A stretch of DNA of 64,000 bases from JAGVSR01 sp964458265 (GTDB lineage: Bacteria; Pseudomonadota; Alphaproteobacteria; Rhizobiales; Hyphomicrobiaceae), in assembly GCA_964458265.1 (NCBI GenBank), contig CAYWIF010000001.1:186001-250000 (forward strand), given 5' to 3'. The notes under the pieces are model-generated. The model searched no databases. It had not been told where the DNA came from and saw only the letters and a program-made list of their open reading frames with translations. Of the stretch, positions 1 to 8,528 are shown in pieces (the stretch's first letter is position 1; the number at the start of each line of letters is the position of its first letter). The translations under genes were made by a program, and so were the position numbers.

Positions 1-1
1 C

Positions 2-1876
2 ATGGAGGGTGGCAAGCCGCGTGTTCTGGAAAACGCTGAAGGGGCCAATACGACCCCGTCCATCGTCGCATTCACGGACGACGGCGAGCGGCTCGTGGGC
101 CTGCCCGCCAAGCGTCAGGCTGTCACCAACCCCACCGGAACGTTGTTCGCGATCAAGCGGCTGATCGGCCGCCGGTTCGATGAACCGATGGTGGAAAAGG
201 ACAAGAAGCTCGTCCCGTATGAGATCGTAAAGGGTCCGAACGGCGATGCCTGGGTGCAGGTGGATGGCAAGTCCTACTCGCCGCAGCAGATCTCGGCGTT
301 CATCCTGCAGAAGATGAAAGAGTCGGCGGAGGCCAAGCTCGGCGAGACGGTCACGCAGGCCGTCATCACGGTGCCCGCGTATTTCAATGACGCCCAGCGG
401 CAGGCCACGAAGGATGCCGGCAAGATCGCCGGGCTTGAGGTGCTGCGGATCATTAACGAGCCGACGGCCGCAGCGCTCGCGTATGGCCTCGACAAGAAGA
501 AGGAAGCCAAGACGATCGCGGTCTACGACCTCGGCGGCGGCACGTTCGACATTTCGATCCTGGAAATCGGCGACGGCGTCTTCGAAGTGAAGTCGACGAA
601 CGGCGACACGTTCCTTGGCGGCGAAGACTTCGACATGAAGCTCGTGTCGTATCTCGCGGACGAGTTCAAGAAGTCGAACGGCATCGACCTCAGGTCGGAC
701 AAACTCGCTTTGCAGCGCCTCAAGGAAGCTGCCGAAAAGGCCAAGATCGAGCTGTCGTCTTCGGCGCAGACCGAAATCAACCTGCCGTTCATCACAGCCG
801 ATGCGACGGGACCCAAGCATCTCACGATGAAGCTGACCCGCGCCAAGCTCGAAAGCCTGGTCGAAGATCTCATCGAAAAGACCAAGGGACCGTGCCTGCA
901 GGCGATCAAGGATGCCGGCCTCAAGGCTGCCGAGATCGACGAAGTCGTTCTCGTCGGCGGCATGACGCGCATGCCCAAGGTGCAGCAGACCGTCAAGGAG
1001 ATCTTCGGCAAGGAACCGCACAAGGGCGTCAACCCGGACGAAGTGGTGGCGGTTGGCGCTGCGATCCAGGCCGGCGTGCTGAAGGGTGAGGTGAAGGACG
1101 TCCTTCTGCTCGACGTCACGCCGCTTTCGCTCGGGATCGAAACACTGGGCGGCGTGTTCACGCGGCTCATCGACCGCAACACAACCATTCCGACCAAGAA
1201 GAGCCAGGTGTTCTCGACGGCGGAAGACGGACAGACGGCGGTCACCATTCGCGTCAGCCAGGGCGAGCGCGAGATGGCCGCGGACAACAAGCTGCTCGGC
1301 CAGTTCGACCTTGTCGGACTGCCGCCAGCGCCGCGCGGCGTGCCGCAGGTCGAGGTGACGTTCGATATCGACGCCAACGGCATCGTGCATGTCTCGGCCA
1401 AGGACAAGGCGACAGGCAAGGAGCAGTCCGTGCGCATTCAGGCATCGGGCGGGCTGTCCGACGCCGAGGTCGAACGCATGGTGAAAGACGCCGAGGCTCA
1501 TGCTTCGGAAGACAAGAAGAAGCGTGAGTTGGTTGAAGCGCGAAACCAGGCTGAAGCTCTGGTTCACGCGACCGAGAAGCAACTCGCCGACAACGAGGCG
1601 AATGCCGCCGTGGCAGCCGTCAAGGGCGATGTCGAAGCCGCGATTGCCGGCGTGAAAGACGCACTTGGTTCGGAGGACGCCGAGAAGATCAAAGCCTCGA
1701 CCAACGTTCTGGCGCAGGTGGCGATGAAGATCGGCGAAGCGATCTACAGTGCCTCGGCCGGCGCAGGCGGCGGCGATGCGACAGACGATACGTCAGCCAG
1801 CAGCGCCTCGGCGGACGACAACGTGGTCGATGCCGACTTCGAGGAAGTGAAGGACGACAAGAAAAAGGCCGGCTAA
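2..1876 (+). CDS. dnaK: Chaperone protein DnaK (Hsp70), 5' end cut off by the window
   Basis: Cytosolic ATP-dependent chaperone that binds exposed hydrophobic segments, working with DnaJ and GrpE. The 624 visible residues begin inside the nucleotide-binding domain: the first ATG corresponds to about residue 20 of the family, so the GIDLGTT start motif lies outside the window. Visible signatures are the second Hsp70 motif DLGGGTFDISIL near residue 177, the third (VGGMTRMPKV) near 319, the interdomain linker with DVLLLDVTPL near 367, and the conserved acidic tail with DADFEEV. dnaJ follows 178 bp downstream on the same strand, with a GC-rich hairpin between. Identity is certain from sequence; only the start is missing. 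Confidence 0.97.
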   Translation: MEGGKPRVLENAEGANTTPSIVAFTDDGERLVGLPAKRQAVTNPTGTLFAIKRLIGRRFDEPMVEKDKKLVPYEIVKGPNGDAWVQVDGKSYSPQQISAFILQKMKESAEAKLGETVTQAVITVPAYFNDAQRQATKDAGKIAGLEVLRIINEPTAAALAYGLDKKKEAKTIAVYDLGGGTFDISILEIGDGVFEVKSTNGDTFLGGEDFDMKLVSYLADEFKKSNGIDLRSDKLALQRLKEAAEKAKIELSSSAQTEINLPFITADATGPKHLTMKLTRAKLESLVEDLIEKTKGPCLQAIKDAGLKAAEIDEVVLVGGMTRMPKVQQTVKEIFGKEPHKGVNPDEVVAVGAAIQAGVLKGEVKDVLLLDVTPLSLGIETLGGVFTRLIDRNTTIPTKKSQVFSTAEDGQTAVTIRVSQGEREMAADNKLLGQFDLVGLPPAPRGVPQVEVTFDIDANGIVHVSAKDKATGKEQSVRIQASGGLSDAEVERMVKDAEAHASEDKKKRELVEARNQAEALVHATEKQLADNEANAAVAAVKGDVEAAIAGVKDALGSEDAEKIKASTNVLAQVAMKIGEAIYSASAGAGGGDATDDTSASSASADDNVVDADFEEVKDDKKKAG

Positions 1877-1890
1877 ACAGCCGGCGAGTA

Positions 1891-1917
1891 CGCCCCGCCG
1901 CACATCGCGGCGGGGCG
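1891..1917 (+). terminator. GC-rich hairpin after dnaK
   Basis: A perfect 11-bp inverted repeat (arms 1891-1901 and 1907-1917, 5-nt loop) lies 14 bp after the dnaK stop. No T-run follows, so it may attenuate transcription or protect the dnaK mRNA 3' end rather than terminate fully. Confidence 0.5.
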
Positions 1918-2054
1918 ATGCCAACCGGATAGCCGCCATTCCCGCTGTTGCCGCAGCGAAGCGGCACTCAATTTCACTTAGGTTTACTAAGGCCGGATGC
2001 GAAGGCCGCCCCACGACCGGTGCCCGCCCTTCCCGCCTCGGATGAAACGCCCCA

Positions 2055-3203
2055 ATGGCCAAGCGCGACTACTACGACATTCTTGGGGTGCAGCGGAATG
2101 CGAGCGAACAGGACTTGAAGTCCGCGTTTCGCAAGCTCGCCAAGGATCACCATCCGGACCGCAACCCCGGCGACAAGGGCGCCGAGCAGAATTTCAAAGA
2201 ATTGAACGAGGCCTATGAGGTTCTGAAAGACCCCCAGAAGCGCGCGGCCTATGACCGGTTCGGACACGCGGCGTTCGATGGCGGCATGGGCGGCCGTGGC
2301 GGCGGCGCCGGTTTTGGGCCGGACTTCGCGTCGTCGATGTCGGATATTTTCGACGATCTGTTCGGCGAGTTCATGGGCGGACGGCGCGGCGGGGGCCAGC
2401 AGCGTCGCTCGGGGCGCGAGCGCGGGGCGGACCTGCGCTACAATATGGAAATCTCGCTCGACGATGCCTTCGCCGGCAAGACGGCGCAGATCCGCGTGCC
2501 GACGAGCGTTACCTGCGAGACCTGCTCCGGCTCCGGCGCGAAGGCCGGAACCAAGCCCGTGACGTGCGCGACATGCGGCGGCGCAGGCAAGGTGCGCGCC
2601 AGCCAGGGCTTTTTCACCATCGAGCGGACGTGTCCGTCGTGCCAGGGGCGCGGCGAAACGATCGCTGATCCCTGCCCGGCATGTAACGGCGCGGGGCGCG
2701 TGGTCAAAGAGCGGACGCTGTCGGTCAACATTCCAGCCGGTGTGGAAGACGGCACCCGTATCCGCCTCAGCGGTGAGGGTGAAGCGGGCTCGCGTGGCGG
2801 TCCGGCCGGCGATCTTTATATTTTTCTCTCGATCAAGCCGCACGAATTGTTCCAGCGCGATGGTTCGGACGTGTTCTGCCGCGTTCCCATTTCCATGACG
2901 ACGGCAGCGCTCGGCGGTCAAATCGAGGTGCCGACACTCGACGGCACCGTGAGCCGGGTGAAAGTTCCAGAAGGCACCGAGAGCGGCAAGCAGTTCCGGC
3001 TTAAGGGCAAAGGCATGCCGGTGCTGCGGTCGAACGCTTCGGGCGACCTTTATATCCAGGTCGAAGTTGAGACGCCGAAGAACCTCACGCGAAAGCAGCG
3101 GGAGCTTTTGGAAGAATTCGAACGCCTGAGCGCCAAGGACACAAGCCCAGAAAGTGCGGGTTTTTTTGCACGCATGAAGGATTTGTTCGGCGGCGAGAGT
3201 TGA
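2055..3203 (+). CDS. dnaJ: Chaperone protein DnaJ (Hsp40)
   Basis: Co-chaperone that stimulates DnaK ATP hydrolysis and delivers unfolded substrates. At 382 aa it has the full type I architecture: an N-terminal J domain with the HPD motif near residue 33, a Gly/Phe-rich linker (about 75-105), four CxxCxGxG zinc-binding repeats (starting CETCSGSG near 154 and ending CPACNGAG near 210), and the C-terminal substrate-binding domains. The start ATG opens directly on the canonical AKRDYYDILGV sequence. It follows dnaK in the usual order. Confidence 0.97.
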   Translation: MAKRDYYDILGVQRNASEQDLKSAFRKLAKDHHPDRNPGDKGAEQNFKELNEAYEVLKDPQKRAAYDRFGHAAFDGGMGGRGGGAGFGPDFASSMSDIFDDLFGEFMGGRRGGGQQRRSGRERGADLRYNMEISLDDAFAGKTAQIRVPTSVTCETCSGSGAKAGTKPVTCATCGGAGKVRASQGFFTIERTCPSCQGRGETIADPCPACNGAGRVVKERTLSVNIPAGVEDGTRIRLSGEGEAGSRGGPAGDLYIFLSIKPHELFQRDGSDVFCRVPISMTTAALGGQIEVPTLDGTVSRVKVPEGTESGKQFRLKGKGMPVLRSNASGDLYIQVEVETPKNLTRKQRELLEEFERLSAKDTSPESAGFFARMKDLFGGES

Positions 3204-3308
3204 GCCGGAATCAACGCGGAACCAGAGGCCCGTTTCCCGCGTCTGGACGGTGACCTATGATCTCTGGTTCATACATTCCACGCAGCTTGCCAGCTCTTAG
3301 AGGAAAAC

Positions 3309-3905
3309 ATGTCCGTAACGCCGAATGCTCCGCGCCTACTATTCTTTGCCGGTTCGGCGAGGAGCGGTTCCCACAATTTGCGGCTTGCAAGGCTCGGCTC
3401 GTCAATAGCCGAGGCGAACGGCATCGCGGCCACATTCGCGGACCTCGGCGACTACCCGCTGCCGCTCTACAATCAGGATCTGCAAAACGCGGACGGCATT
3501 CCGGAGAACGCGCGCAAGTTCGAAGCCCTGATGCGAGTTCATACGGGCATTTTCATTGCCTGCCCGGAGTACAACGCCTCGATCACGCCGCTGCTCAAGA
3601 ACACGCTCGACTGGCTGAGCCGGATACGAAACGACGGCGAGGAGCCGCTTTATGTCTTCAAGACCCGCGTGTTCGCACTTGGATCGTCATCGCCGGGGGG
3701 CATGGGCGGTTTGAGGGGCCTCAATACCGCGCGGACAGTCCTTGAACTTGGCCTGGGGGCGCTGGTGCTGCCCGAGCAGTTCGCCGTGCCGCGTGCAATG
3801 GACGCCTACGACGAGAACGGTCACCTGAAAAACAAAGACAGCCAGGAGCAGTTCAAAGGGTTGATCCAGAAGCTTGCCCGTGCGGCGCACGTGCTGCATG
3901 GATAG
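3309..3905 (+). CDS. NAD(P)H-dependent FMN reductase family protein
   Basis: Flavodoxin-fold oxidoreductase of 198 aa, typical for the NADPH-dependent FMN reductase/chromate reductase family. Seen: the N-terminal beta strand and FMN-phosphate loop (GSARSGSHN, about residues 15-23), the family motif CPEYNASITPLLKNTLDW (about 85-102) and the GSSSPGGMGG loop near 121. Members use NAD(P)H to reduce FMN or quinone-like acceptors in the cytoplasm; the physiological acceptor cannot be read from sequence. It lies between dnaJ and pyrF with gaps of about 100 bp on each side, so it may be transcribed alone. Confidence 0.85.
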   Translation: MSVTPNAPRLLFFAGSARSGSHNLRLARLGSSIAEANGIAATFADLGDYPLPLYNQDLQNADGIPENARKFEALMRVHTGIFIACPEYNASITPLLKNTLDWLSRIRNDGEEPLYVFKTRVFALGSSSPGGMGGLRGLNTARTVLELGLGALVLPEQFAVPRAMDAYDENGHLKNKDSQEQFKGLIQKLARAAHVLHG

Positions 3906-3995
3906 AGCATGATCCGGCAGCCGGCGAACGGCACCCGGATCGACGATGCCACAGCTCACGCCGGATGCCTGTTCCGGATGGCGGATGCCGAATTC

Positions 3996-4700
3996 ATGAC
4001 CCACACACCCATCAAAGACCGTTTGATCGTTGCCCTCGACATGCCGACTGTCGAGGAAGCGCAGCGGCTCGTCGCGAAACTCGACGACGCCGTGTCTTTC
4101 TACAAAGTGGGGCTCGAACTTCTGTTCACAGGTGGACTGGATCTCGCAGACAGTTTGAAAGCGCAAGGCAAGCGCGTGTTCCTCGACATGAAGCTGCTCG
4201 ACATCGGCAACACGATCGAGAGGGCCGTGTCGAACGCGCGCGAATTGGGCGTCGATTTTCTGACGGTGCACGGTCACGATCTCAAAACGCTGCGGGCAGC
4301 CGTGACCGGGCGGGGCGCGAGCCAACTCAAGTTGCTGGCCGTTACCGTCATGACGAACCTGACCGAGGAAGACCTGAAGCAGCAGGGCAGCCGGCTTTCG
4401 CCCAGTGAACTCGTGCTGCACCGGGCCCGGCTCGCCTTCGAGGCGGGGTTTGACGGCGTGATTGCCTCGGGCCAGGAGGCGGCAGCGATCCGGGCCGCGA
4501 CAGGACCGGAGTTTCTGATCGTGACGCCGGGCATACGGCTCGCCGGCAGCACGACCGACGATCAGGAGCGGGTCATGACACCCGAACATGCGGTGGGTGC
4601 GGGGGCTAACCATATCGTTGTCGGGCGGCCCATTACCCAGGCCGACGACCCGGCACAAGCTGCGCAGATCTTCCACCATCACATCAGGCAGGCCGTATAG
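3996..4700 (+). CDS. pyrF: Orotidine 5'-phosphate decarboxylase
   Basis: Decarboxylates OMP to UMP, the last step of de novo pyrimidine synthesis. The 234 aa carry the N-terminal LIVALDMP strand, the catalytic DxKxxD box (FLDMKLLDIGNT, about residues 60-71), VTVMTNL and the phosphate-binding end TPGIRL...VVGRPIT. The ATG at 3996 puts the usual short leader before the first strand; an upstream in-frame ATG at 3978 is possible but adds sequence unlike the family. Confidence 0.95.
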   Translation: MTHTPIKDRLIVALDMPTVEEAQRLVAKLDDAVSFYKVGLELLFTGGLDLADSLKAQGKRVFLDMKLLDIGNTIERAVSNARELGVDFLTVHGHDLKTLRAAVTGRGASQLKLLAVTVMTNLTEEDLKQQGSRLSPSELVLHRARLAFEAGFDGVIASGQEAAAIRAATGPEFLIVTPGIRLAGSTTDDQERVMTPEHAVGAGANHIVVGRPITQADDPAQAAQIFHHHIRQAV

Positions 4701-4801
4701 GCCGGTGGCGCGGGGCTTTGCAGGGTGGGCTGCTTGCAGGCGGATTGCCCACGGCTTATGCCAGTCGCGCTGAACATTCCCCAATAGAGGACTCGAGACG
4801 A

Positions 4802-5089
4802 ATGCCGAAGGGATACGTGATCGCGCACGCCACCGTAACCGACCCCGAGAAGTGGGGGCTCTACGTCGCCAAATCCAAGGTCGCGCTCGACAAGTATGAA
4901 GGCCGGCCGATCGTGCGCGGGGGCAAATGCGAGATCGTCGAAGGCAATGGCGTGGCGCGCAACGTCGTGCTGGAATTTCCCAGCTTCGAGCACGCGATCG
5001 GTTACGCCCGGAGTTCGGAGTATGCCGAGGCCAAGGCGCTGCGGCAGGGCGCAGGCTCGATCGACATCACGGTTGTGGAGGGCGTCTAG
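4802..5089 (+). CDS. DUF1330 family protein
   Basis: Small 95-aa ferredoxin-like (dimeric alpha/beta barrel) protein of the DUF1330 family, function unknown. Visible family features are the N-terminal GYVIAHATV strand, the YE/GRPIVRGG segment in the middle and the LEFPSFEHAIGYARSSEY segment near residues 62-79. The start is the ATG after an AGAGGACTCGAGACGA purine-rich leader; the frame is open further upstream but without family similarity. It ends 8 bp before trmD, so the two are probably cotranscribed. Confidence 0.85.
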   Translation: MPKGYVIAHATVTDPEKWGLYVAKSKVALDKYEGRPIVRGGKCEIVEGNGVARNVVLEFPSFEHAIGYARSSEYAEAKALRQGAGSIDITVVEGV

Positions 5090-5097
5090 GGCAAAGC

Positions 5098-5823
5098 ATG
5101 GCGCACTTTCCCACCAAAGGCGAGAGGCCGGCATGGCACGCCAGTGTCCTGACGCTGTTTCCGGAAATGTTTCCGGGGCCGCTTGGCATATCGCTGGTGG
5201 GACAGGCGCTGCAGGCGGGTCTCTGGTCTCTGACTACACATCAGATCCGCGACTTCGGATTGGGGCGGCACCGGCAGGTGGACGACACGCCGGCGGGCGG
5301 CGGCGCGGGGATGGTGTTGCGCGCGGATGTGCTGGGGCCGGCGCTCGACGCGGCCAGCGATAGCAATGCCGGCAGCCCGTTGATTTATCTTTCGCCGCGC
5401 GGGCGTCCTTTCGATCAGGCGCTGGCGCGGGAGCTGGCTGGCGGCCCCGGCGTGGTCCTGCTAGCGGGGCGGTTCGAAGGCATCGACGAGCGAGTGATCG
5501 GTGGGCGAGGTCTGATCGAGATTTCGATCGGAGACTACGTGCTGTCGGGCGGGGAGTTGGCCGCCATGGTGCTGATCGATGCGTGCGTGCGCCTGCTGCC
5601 GGGCGTACTCGGGGCGGCCGACAGTCTGGCGCATGAGAGCTTTGAGAACGGTTTGCTTGAATATCCGCAATACACCCGGCCGCGGGACTGGGAGGGGCAC
5701 CTGATCCCCGAGGTGCTTCTGTCGGGCGATCACAGGGCGATCGCGGCGTGGCGGCAGGCGGAAGCGAAGCGGATCACGGCCGAGCGGCGGCCCGACCTTA
5801 GGGCAAAGAAGCCGGCCGGCTAA
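5098..5823 (+). CDS. trmD: tRNA (guanine37-N1)-methyltransferase
   Basis: SPOUT-family enzyme that transfers methyl from SAM to G37 of tRNAs reading CNN codons, preventing +1 frameshifting. At 241 aa it has normal length. Seen: LTLFPEMFPGPLG near the N terminus, the substrate loop IRDFGLGRHRQVDDTPAGGG, the SAM-binding trefoil knot LLAGRFEGIDERV and EISIGDYVLSGGE, and the ESFENGLLEYPQYTRP segment. trmD usually sits between rimM and rplS. Here rimM and rpsP are absent, and rplS is 1.8 kb downstream behind other genes, so the classical operon has been split. Confidence 0.96.
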   Translation: MAHFPTKGERPAWHASVLTLFPEMFPGPLGISLVGQALQAGLWSLTTHQIRDFGLGRHRQVDDTPAGGGAGMVLRADVLGPALDAASDSNAGSPLIYLSPRGRPFDQALARELAGGPGVVLLAGRFEGIDERVIGGRGLIEISIGDYVLSGGELAAMVLIDACVRLLPGVLGAADSLAHESFENGLLEYPQYTRPRDWEGHLIPEVLLSGDHRAIAAWRQAEAKRITAERRPDLRAKKPAG

Positions 5824-5847
5824 TGTGAGGTGGCGCGACTGCGCATC

Positions 5848-6003
5848 TCAGGTGGCGCGGCTGCGCCAGGCGATGGCGTTCAGACGGTCGGCGAAATGGC
5901 CGACCAGGCAGGACGAATTCTCGATGATGCGGCGCAGGGCCGGATCGAGCGAGCGGGACCGGTAGAACAGCCAATCTTCCAGTTCGTAGAGCTGACGAAT
6001 CAT
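5848..6003 (-). CDS. Small hypothetical protein, 51 aa
   Basis: Short minus-strand gene. Its product begins MIRQLYELEDWLFYRSRSLD and continues with amphipathic helix-like sequence to a terminal RSRAT; no signal peptide or membrane segment is seen. Support comes from three things: a strong ribosome-binding stretch (GGGGGAAGCG directly before the ATG), protein-like composition with no rare residues, and a CtrA-type box 45 bp upstream (6048-6062). The opposite strand also has a short open frame here, but it lacks these signals. Function unknown. It is convergent with trmD, 24 bp beyond its stop. Confidence 0.55.
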   Translation of the reverse strand: MIRQLYELEDWLFYRSRSLDPALRRIIENSSCLVGHFADRLNAIAWRSRAT

Positions 6004-6047
6004 TTCGCTTCCCCCGTCTCAGTTAAGAGAAGGTTTCGCGATGCCGG

Positions 6048-6062
6048 TTAACAAGTGGTTAA
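6048..6062. promoter_or_regulatory. CtrA-like binding site (TTAA-N7-TTAA)
   Basis: GTTAA-N7-TTAAC is seen exactly at 6047-6063. TTAA-N7-TTAAC is the established full site for CtrA, the alphaproteobacterial cell-cycle response regulator. It lies 45 bp before the start of the 51-aa minus-strand gene, a position that fits direct control of that gene. Confidence 0.5.
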
Positions 6063-6063
6063 C

Positions 6064-6386
6064 GGTGCTCTAAATTCATGCAATTCAAATGGCGCAATTT
6101 GCCGAGATCCGATCAGCAGAATGAGTATGGCATTAACCGTAGCCAAAACCGCAGGCCGAATTTCGAAAGGCTCCGAATTGGAATAACCATGGAATTCTAC
6201 GCCAATCATTAGACGCAAAGCAACTCTCTGATATTGCTGTAAATATTTGTTTCTGGATCGAGTCTTTTCTGACGAGGCTTATTTTCATATTGGATCAATA
6301 GATGGCAATAATTACTGAGATTTTTACTACCTCTTCAGGCCGTTTCGATTCTACTTCAATTTAGATTTGAATATGTCCGGCATTGG
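6064..6386. other. AT-rich intergenic stretch
   Basis: About 320 bases clearly richer in A/T than the surrounding genome, between the divergent 51-aa gene and the membrane protein at 6426. No credible gene, tRNA or strong hairpin was found in it. It probably holds promoters for both neighbours, but no single -35/-10 pair stands out. Confidence 0.5.
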
Positions 6387-6425
6387 TTGCAAACCGGGTC
6401 CTACATCCTTTCGTCCGGCGGCCAT

Positions 6426-7472
6426 ATGCCGGTCCAGGCGTTGCGAGGTTCATTCATGCCGGCAGCCGATGCGCGCGCGACACGGCATGTGCGCGGCACC
6501 CGTCGTCCCGAGCCCAGGCCTGTTCAGGGCCTGCGTCAGCCGGGGGCTTGGCCGCGGCTCGTCCGAAGCTGGGCTTTTGATTCCGAGGCTCTTTTGCTTG
6601 GCGGCGCGCTGCTGGCTTTGTGCGCGTGGTTTGCGTTGGAGAGTTCGCGCGGTACGCGTGACGGTGCTGCCGTAACACCGCTGCTTTCCGCCGGGTCCGC
6701 GCCGATCATCAGGGCGGGGCCGCCGTTTGCTTTCGTCGCGCGGGAAGCAAAGGCGCTGATCCATCCACAATTGGCGCAAATCCCAGGGGCGGCTCAGTCA
6801 GCCGCCGGCACATCGCCGGTCGAACAGCACGCCTTGCTGGCGATACCCGAGTTCGACCCACTCGGTTCGGTCATGGTGTCCGGTTTGCCCGCCGAGACCC
6901 GGTTGTCCGCCGGCACGGCCGTGCCGGGCGCCGATGCGAATACCGTCGACTGGGCGGTGGCTTTCGGCGATCTCGATAAACTGGTTGTTCAGTTGCCGCG
7001 ACAACGAACCGGCGCCATTCGCGCGACGCTCGACTTGCGGAACCGTGCCGGCGTGAAAATCAAGTCGCTGTCGGTGGAAGTGCGCGAGGCTGGCGGGGGT
7101 GGGCCGCCTCGGTCATCGGCGGTTGATCCACCCGATCCGGTATCAAAGTCACGAGTCCGACCGGCAAAAGCGGTGCGACCGGGCAGCAAGAGCCTGCGCA
7201 AGACCGTGCGGCCGCAAGCGAAGGTCAGCAATGCCAAGCCGCCGGTCTCATCGCTTGGGAGCACCGCCAAGACAGCGCCGGCTCCTAAAGTCGTCAAGGT
7301 GCTTCCGTCGAACGCGCTTCCGGGAGGTTTTTTCAAGCCGGACCCGAAAGATAGCGCTTCGAGCGGGCTGCCGCCGGCGTTGCGCGAGGATCCAAGGTTC
7401 ACGACGTTGCGGGGACTGGGCGCGGGGTCCATCGAACCGGCGGCTGAGCCTGATGGTGCTGCGCCACCGTGA
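6426..7472 (+). CDS. Hypothetical membrane-anchored protein with Pro/Lys-rich tail
   Basis: Not assignable to a named family. A 348-aa product with a basic N terminus, one hydrophobic helix (ALLLGGALLALCAWFAL, about residues 55-71), then a probable extracytoplasmic part. Residues about 145-220 (beginning VSGLPAETRLSAGT and ending SLSVEVRE) resemble the Ig/cadherin-like beta repeat seen in alphaproteobacterial surface proteins. After that comes a low-complexity Pro/Lys/Ser-rich tail. An in-frame TTG at 6387 could add 13 residues. It sits between trmD and rplS, which are usually adjacent. Confidence 0.6.
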   Translation: MPVQALRGSFMPAADARATRHVRGTRRPEPRPVQGLRQPGAWPRLVRSWAFDSEALLLGGALLALCAWFALESSRGTRDGAAVTPLLSAGSAPIIRAGPPFAFVAREAKALIHPQLAQIPGAAQSAAGTSPVEQHALLAIPEFDPLGSVMVSGLPAETRLSAGTAVPGADANTVDWAVAFGDLDKLVVQLPRQRTGAIRATLDLRNRAGVKIKSLSVEVREAGGGGPPRSSAVDPPDPVSKSRVRPAKAVRPGSKSLRKTVRPQAKVSNAKPPVSSLGSTAKTAPAPKVVKVLPSNALPGGFFKPDPKDSASSGLPPALREDPRFTTLRGLGAGSIEPAAEPDGAAPP

Positions 7473-7657
7473 CCGTTACAAATGGGGTTTTCCGGTCCGC
7501 ACGGCCTCTCGACAAGCAGCGGTCTTTCCGGTATCACCCGCCGCAACCAATTCCCCGATAAGGGTGCCCTCAAGGGCCGCATGAGCCTCGCTCGTACGTC
7601 GATTTTGCCGGCGGCGATGCTCCTCTGCTTCGAAAAAACAACCAAAAAGGACAGAAA

Positions 7658-8365
7658 ATGAACATTATTCAAGAGCTTGAGCGCGAGCAGATGGATGCCG
7701 TGCTCGCCAAACGAAACGTTCCGGAATTTCAGCCCGGAGACACGGTCAAGGTTCTCGTCCGCGTGGTCGAGGCGGCCGATGTCGATCCCAAGGACAAGAA
7801 GAAGAAGGCCGCCGCGGCCCGCGCGCCGGCGGAGCGGCTACAGGCCTACGAGGGCATCGTGATCGCGCGCTCCGGCGCCGGCATCAACGAGAGCTTCACG
7901 GTGCGCAAAATTTCCTACGGCGAAGGTGTGGAGCGCGTGTTCCCGATCTATTCGCCGCACATCGCTGAAATCGAGGTGCTGCGGCGTGGACGCGTGCGTC
8001 GCGCGAAGCTCTACTATCTGCGTGGTCTGCGCGGCAAGGCCGCCCGCATTTTCGAGCGCACGGACGCGCGTGCCCGCAAACTCAACGCCGCTTGGAAGGG
8101 CTTCAAGAAGCCCAAGGGCGAGGCCGACGATCTGGCGCAGATCAACGGCATCGACGCGACGCTCGCCGCGCGCCTCAAGCAACTCAACCTCTACAAGTTC
8201 GAGCAGATCGCCAACTTCTCGGATGAGGATATCGCCAACGTGGAAGGCGCGCTCAACATCGACGGCCGGATCGAAAAGCAAGACTGGATCGGCCAGGCGC
8301 GCGCGCTGTTGACCGCCGCCGAAGCACCCGCCGAAGGGGATGGCGAAGGCGAAGCTCAGTCCTAG
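7658..8365 (+). CDS. rplS: Large ribosomal subunit protein bL19 with C-terminal extension
   Basis: L19 lies at the 30S-50S interface. The product is 235 aa against about 115-130 usual. Residues 1-40 and 60-135 are canonical L19 (NIIQELEREQM, FTVRKISYGEGVERVFPIYSP, RRAKLYYLRGLRGKAARI). Residues 41-59 are a Lys/Ala-rich insertion. From about residue 136 a basic linker leads to a 60-residue domain (157-217: DDLAQINGIDATLAARL to KQDWIGQARALL). This resembles the helix-hairpin-helix-like domain found fused to ribosomal L21 and other alphaproteobacterial proteins. An acidic tail follows. A terminator lies just downstream. Confidence 0.93.
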   Translation: MNIIQELEREQMDAVLAKRNVPEFQPGDTVKVLVRVVEAADVDPKDKKKKAAAARAPAERLQAYEGIVIARSGAGINESFTVRKISYGEGVERVFPIYSPHIAEIEVLRRGRVRRAKLYYLRGLRGKAARIFERTDARARKLNAAWKGFKKPKGEADDLAQINGIDATLAARLKQLNLYKFEQIANFSDEDIANVEGALNIDGRIEKQDWIGQARALLTAAEAPAEGDGEGEAQS

Positions 8366-8397
8366 TCCGGACGACGGCGCACCGTGCAATACTTCAG

Positions 8398-8430
8398 AAC
8401 GGCGGTCCAAAGGGCCGCCGTTTGCTTTTG
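8398..8430 (+). terminator. Rho-independent terminator after rplS
   Basis: An 11-bp stem with one G-T pair (8398-8408 with 8412-8422), a 3-nt loop and a T-rich tail (TTTGCTTTTG), 32 bp after the rplS stop. Confidence 0.8.
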
Positions 8431-8528
8431 TAAGTCGCCGCGACGGATCTATGATTTTCGCGCGTTGGCTTAGCGAGCCATTTTCCGCTAGTCTCAAGAC
8501 TGTCTGCAACGAAACGTCTTCAGGTTCC

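Noticed and set aside
523..1437. 304-codon open frame antisense to dnaK
   Set aside because: Shadow of the conserved dnaK gene; Ser/Arg-rich composition without domains.
5830..6051. 73-codon plus-strand frame after trmD
   Set aside because: It overlaps the better supported 51-codon minus-strand gene and lacks a ribosome-binding site.
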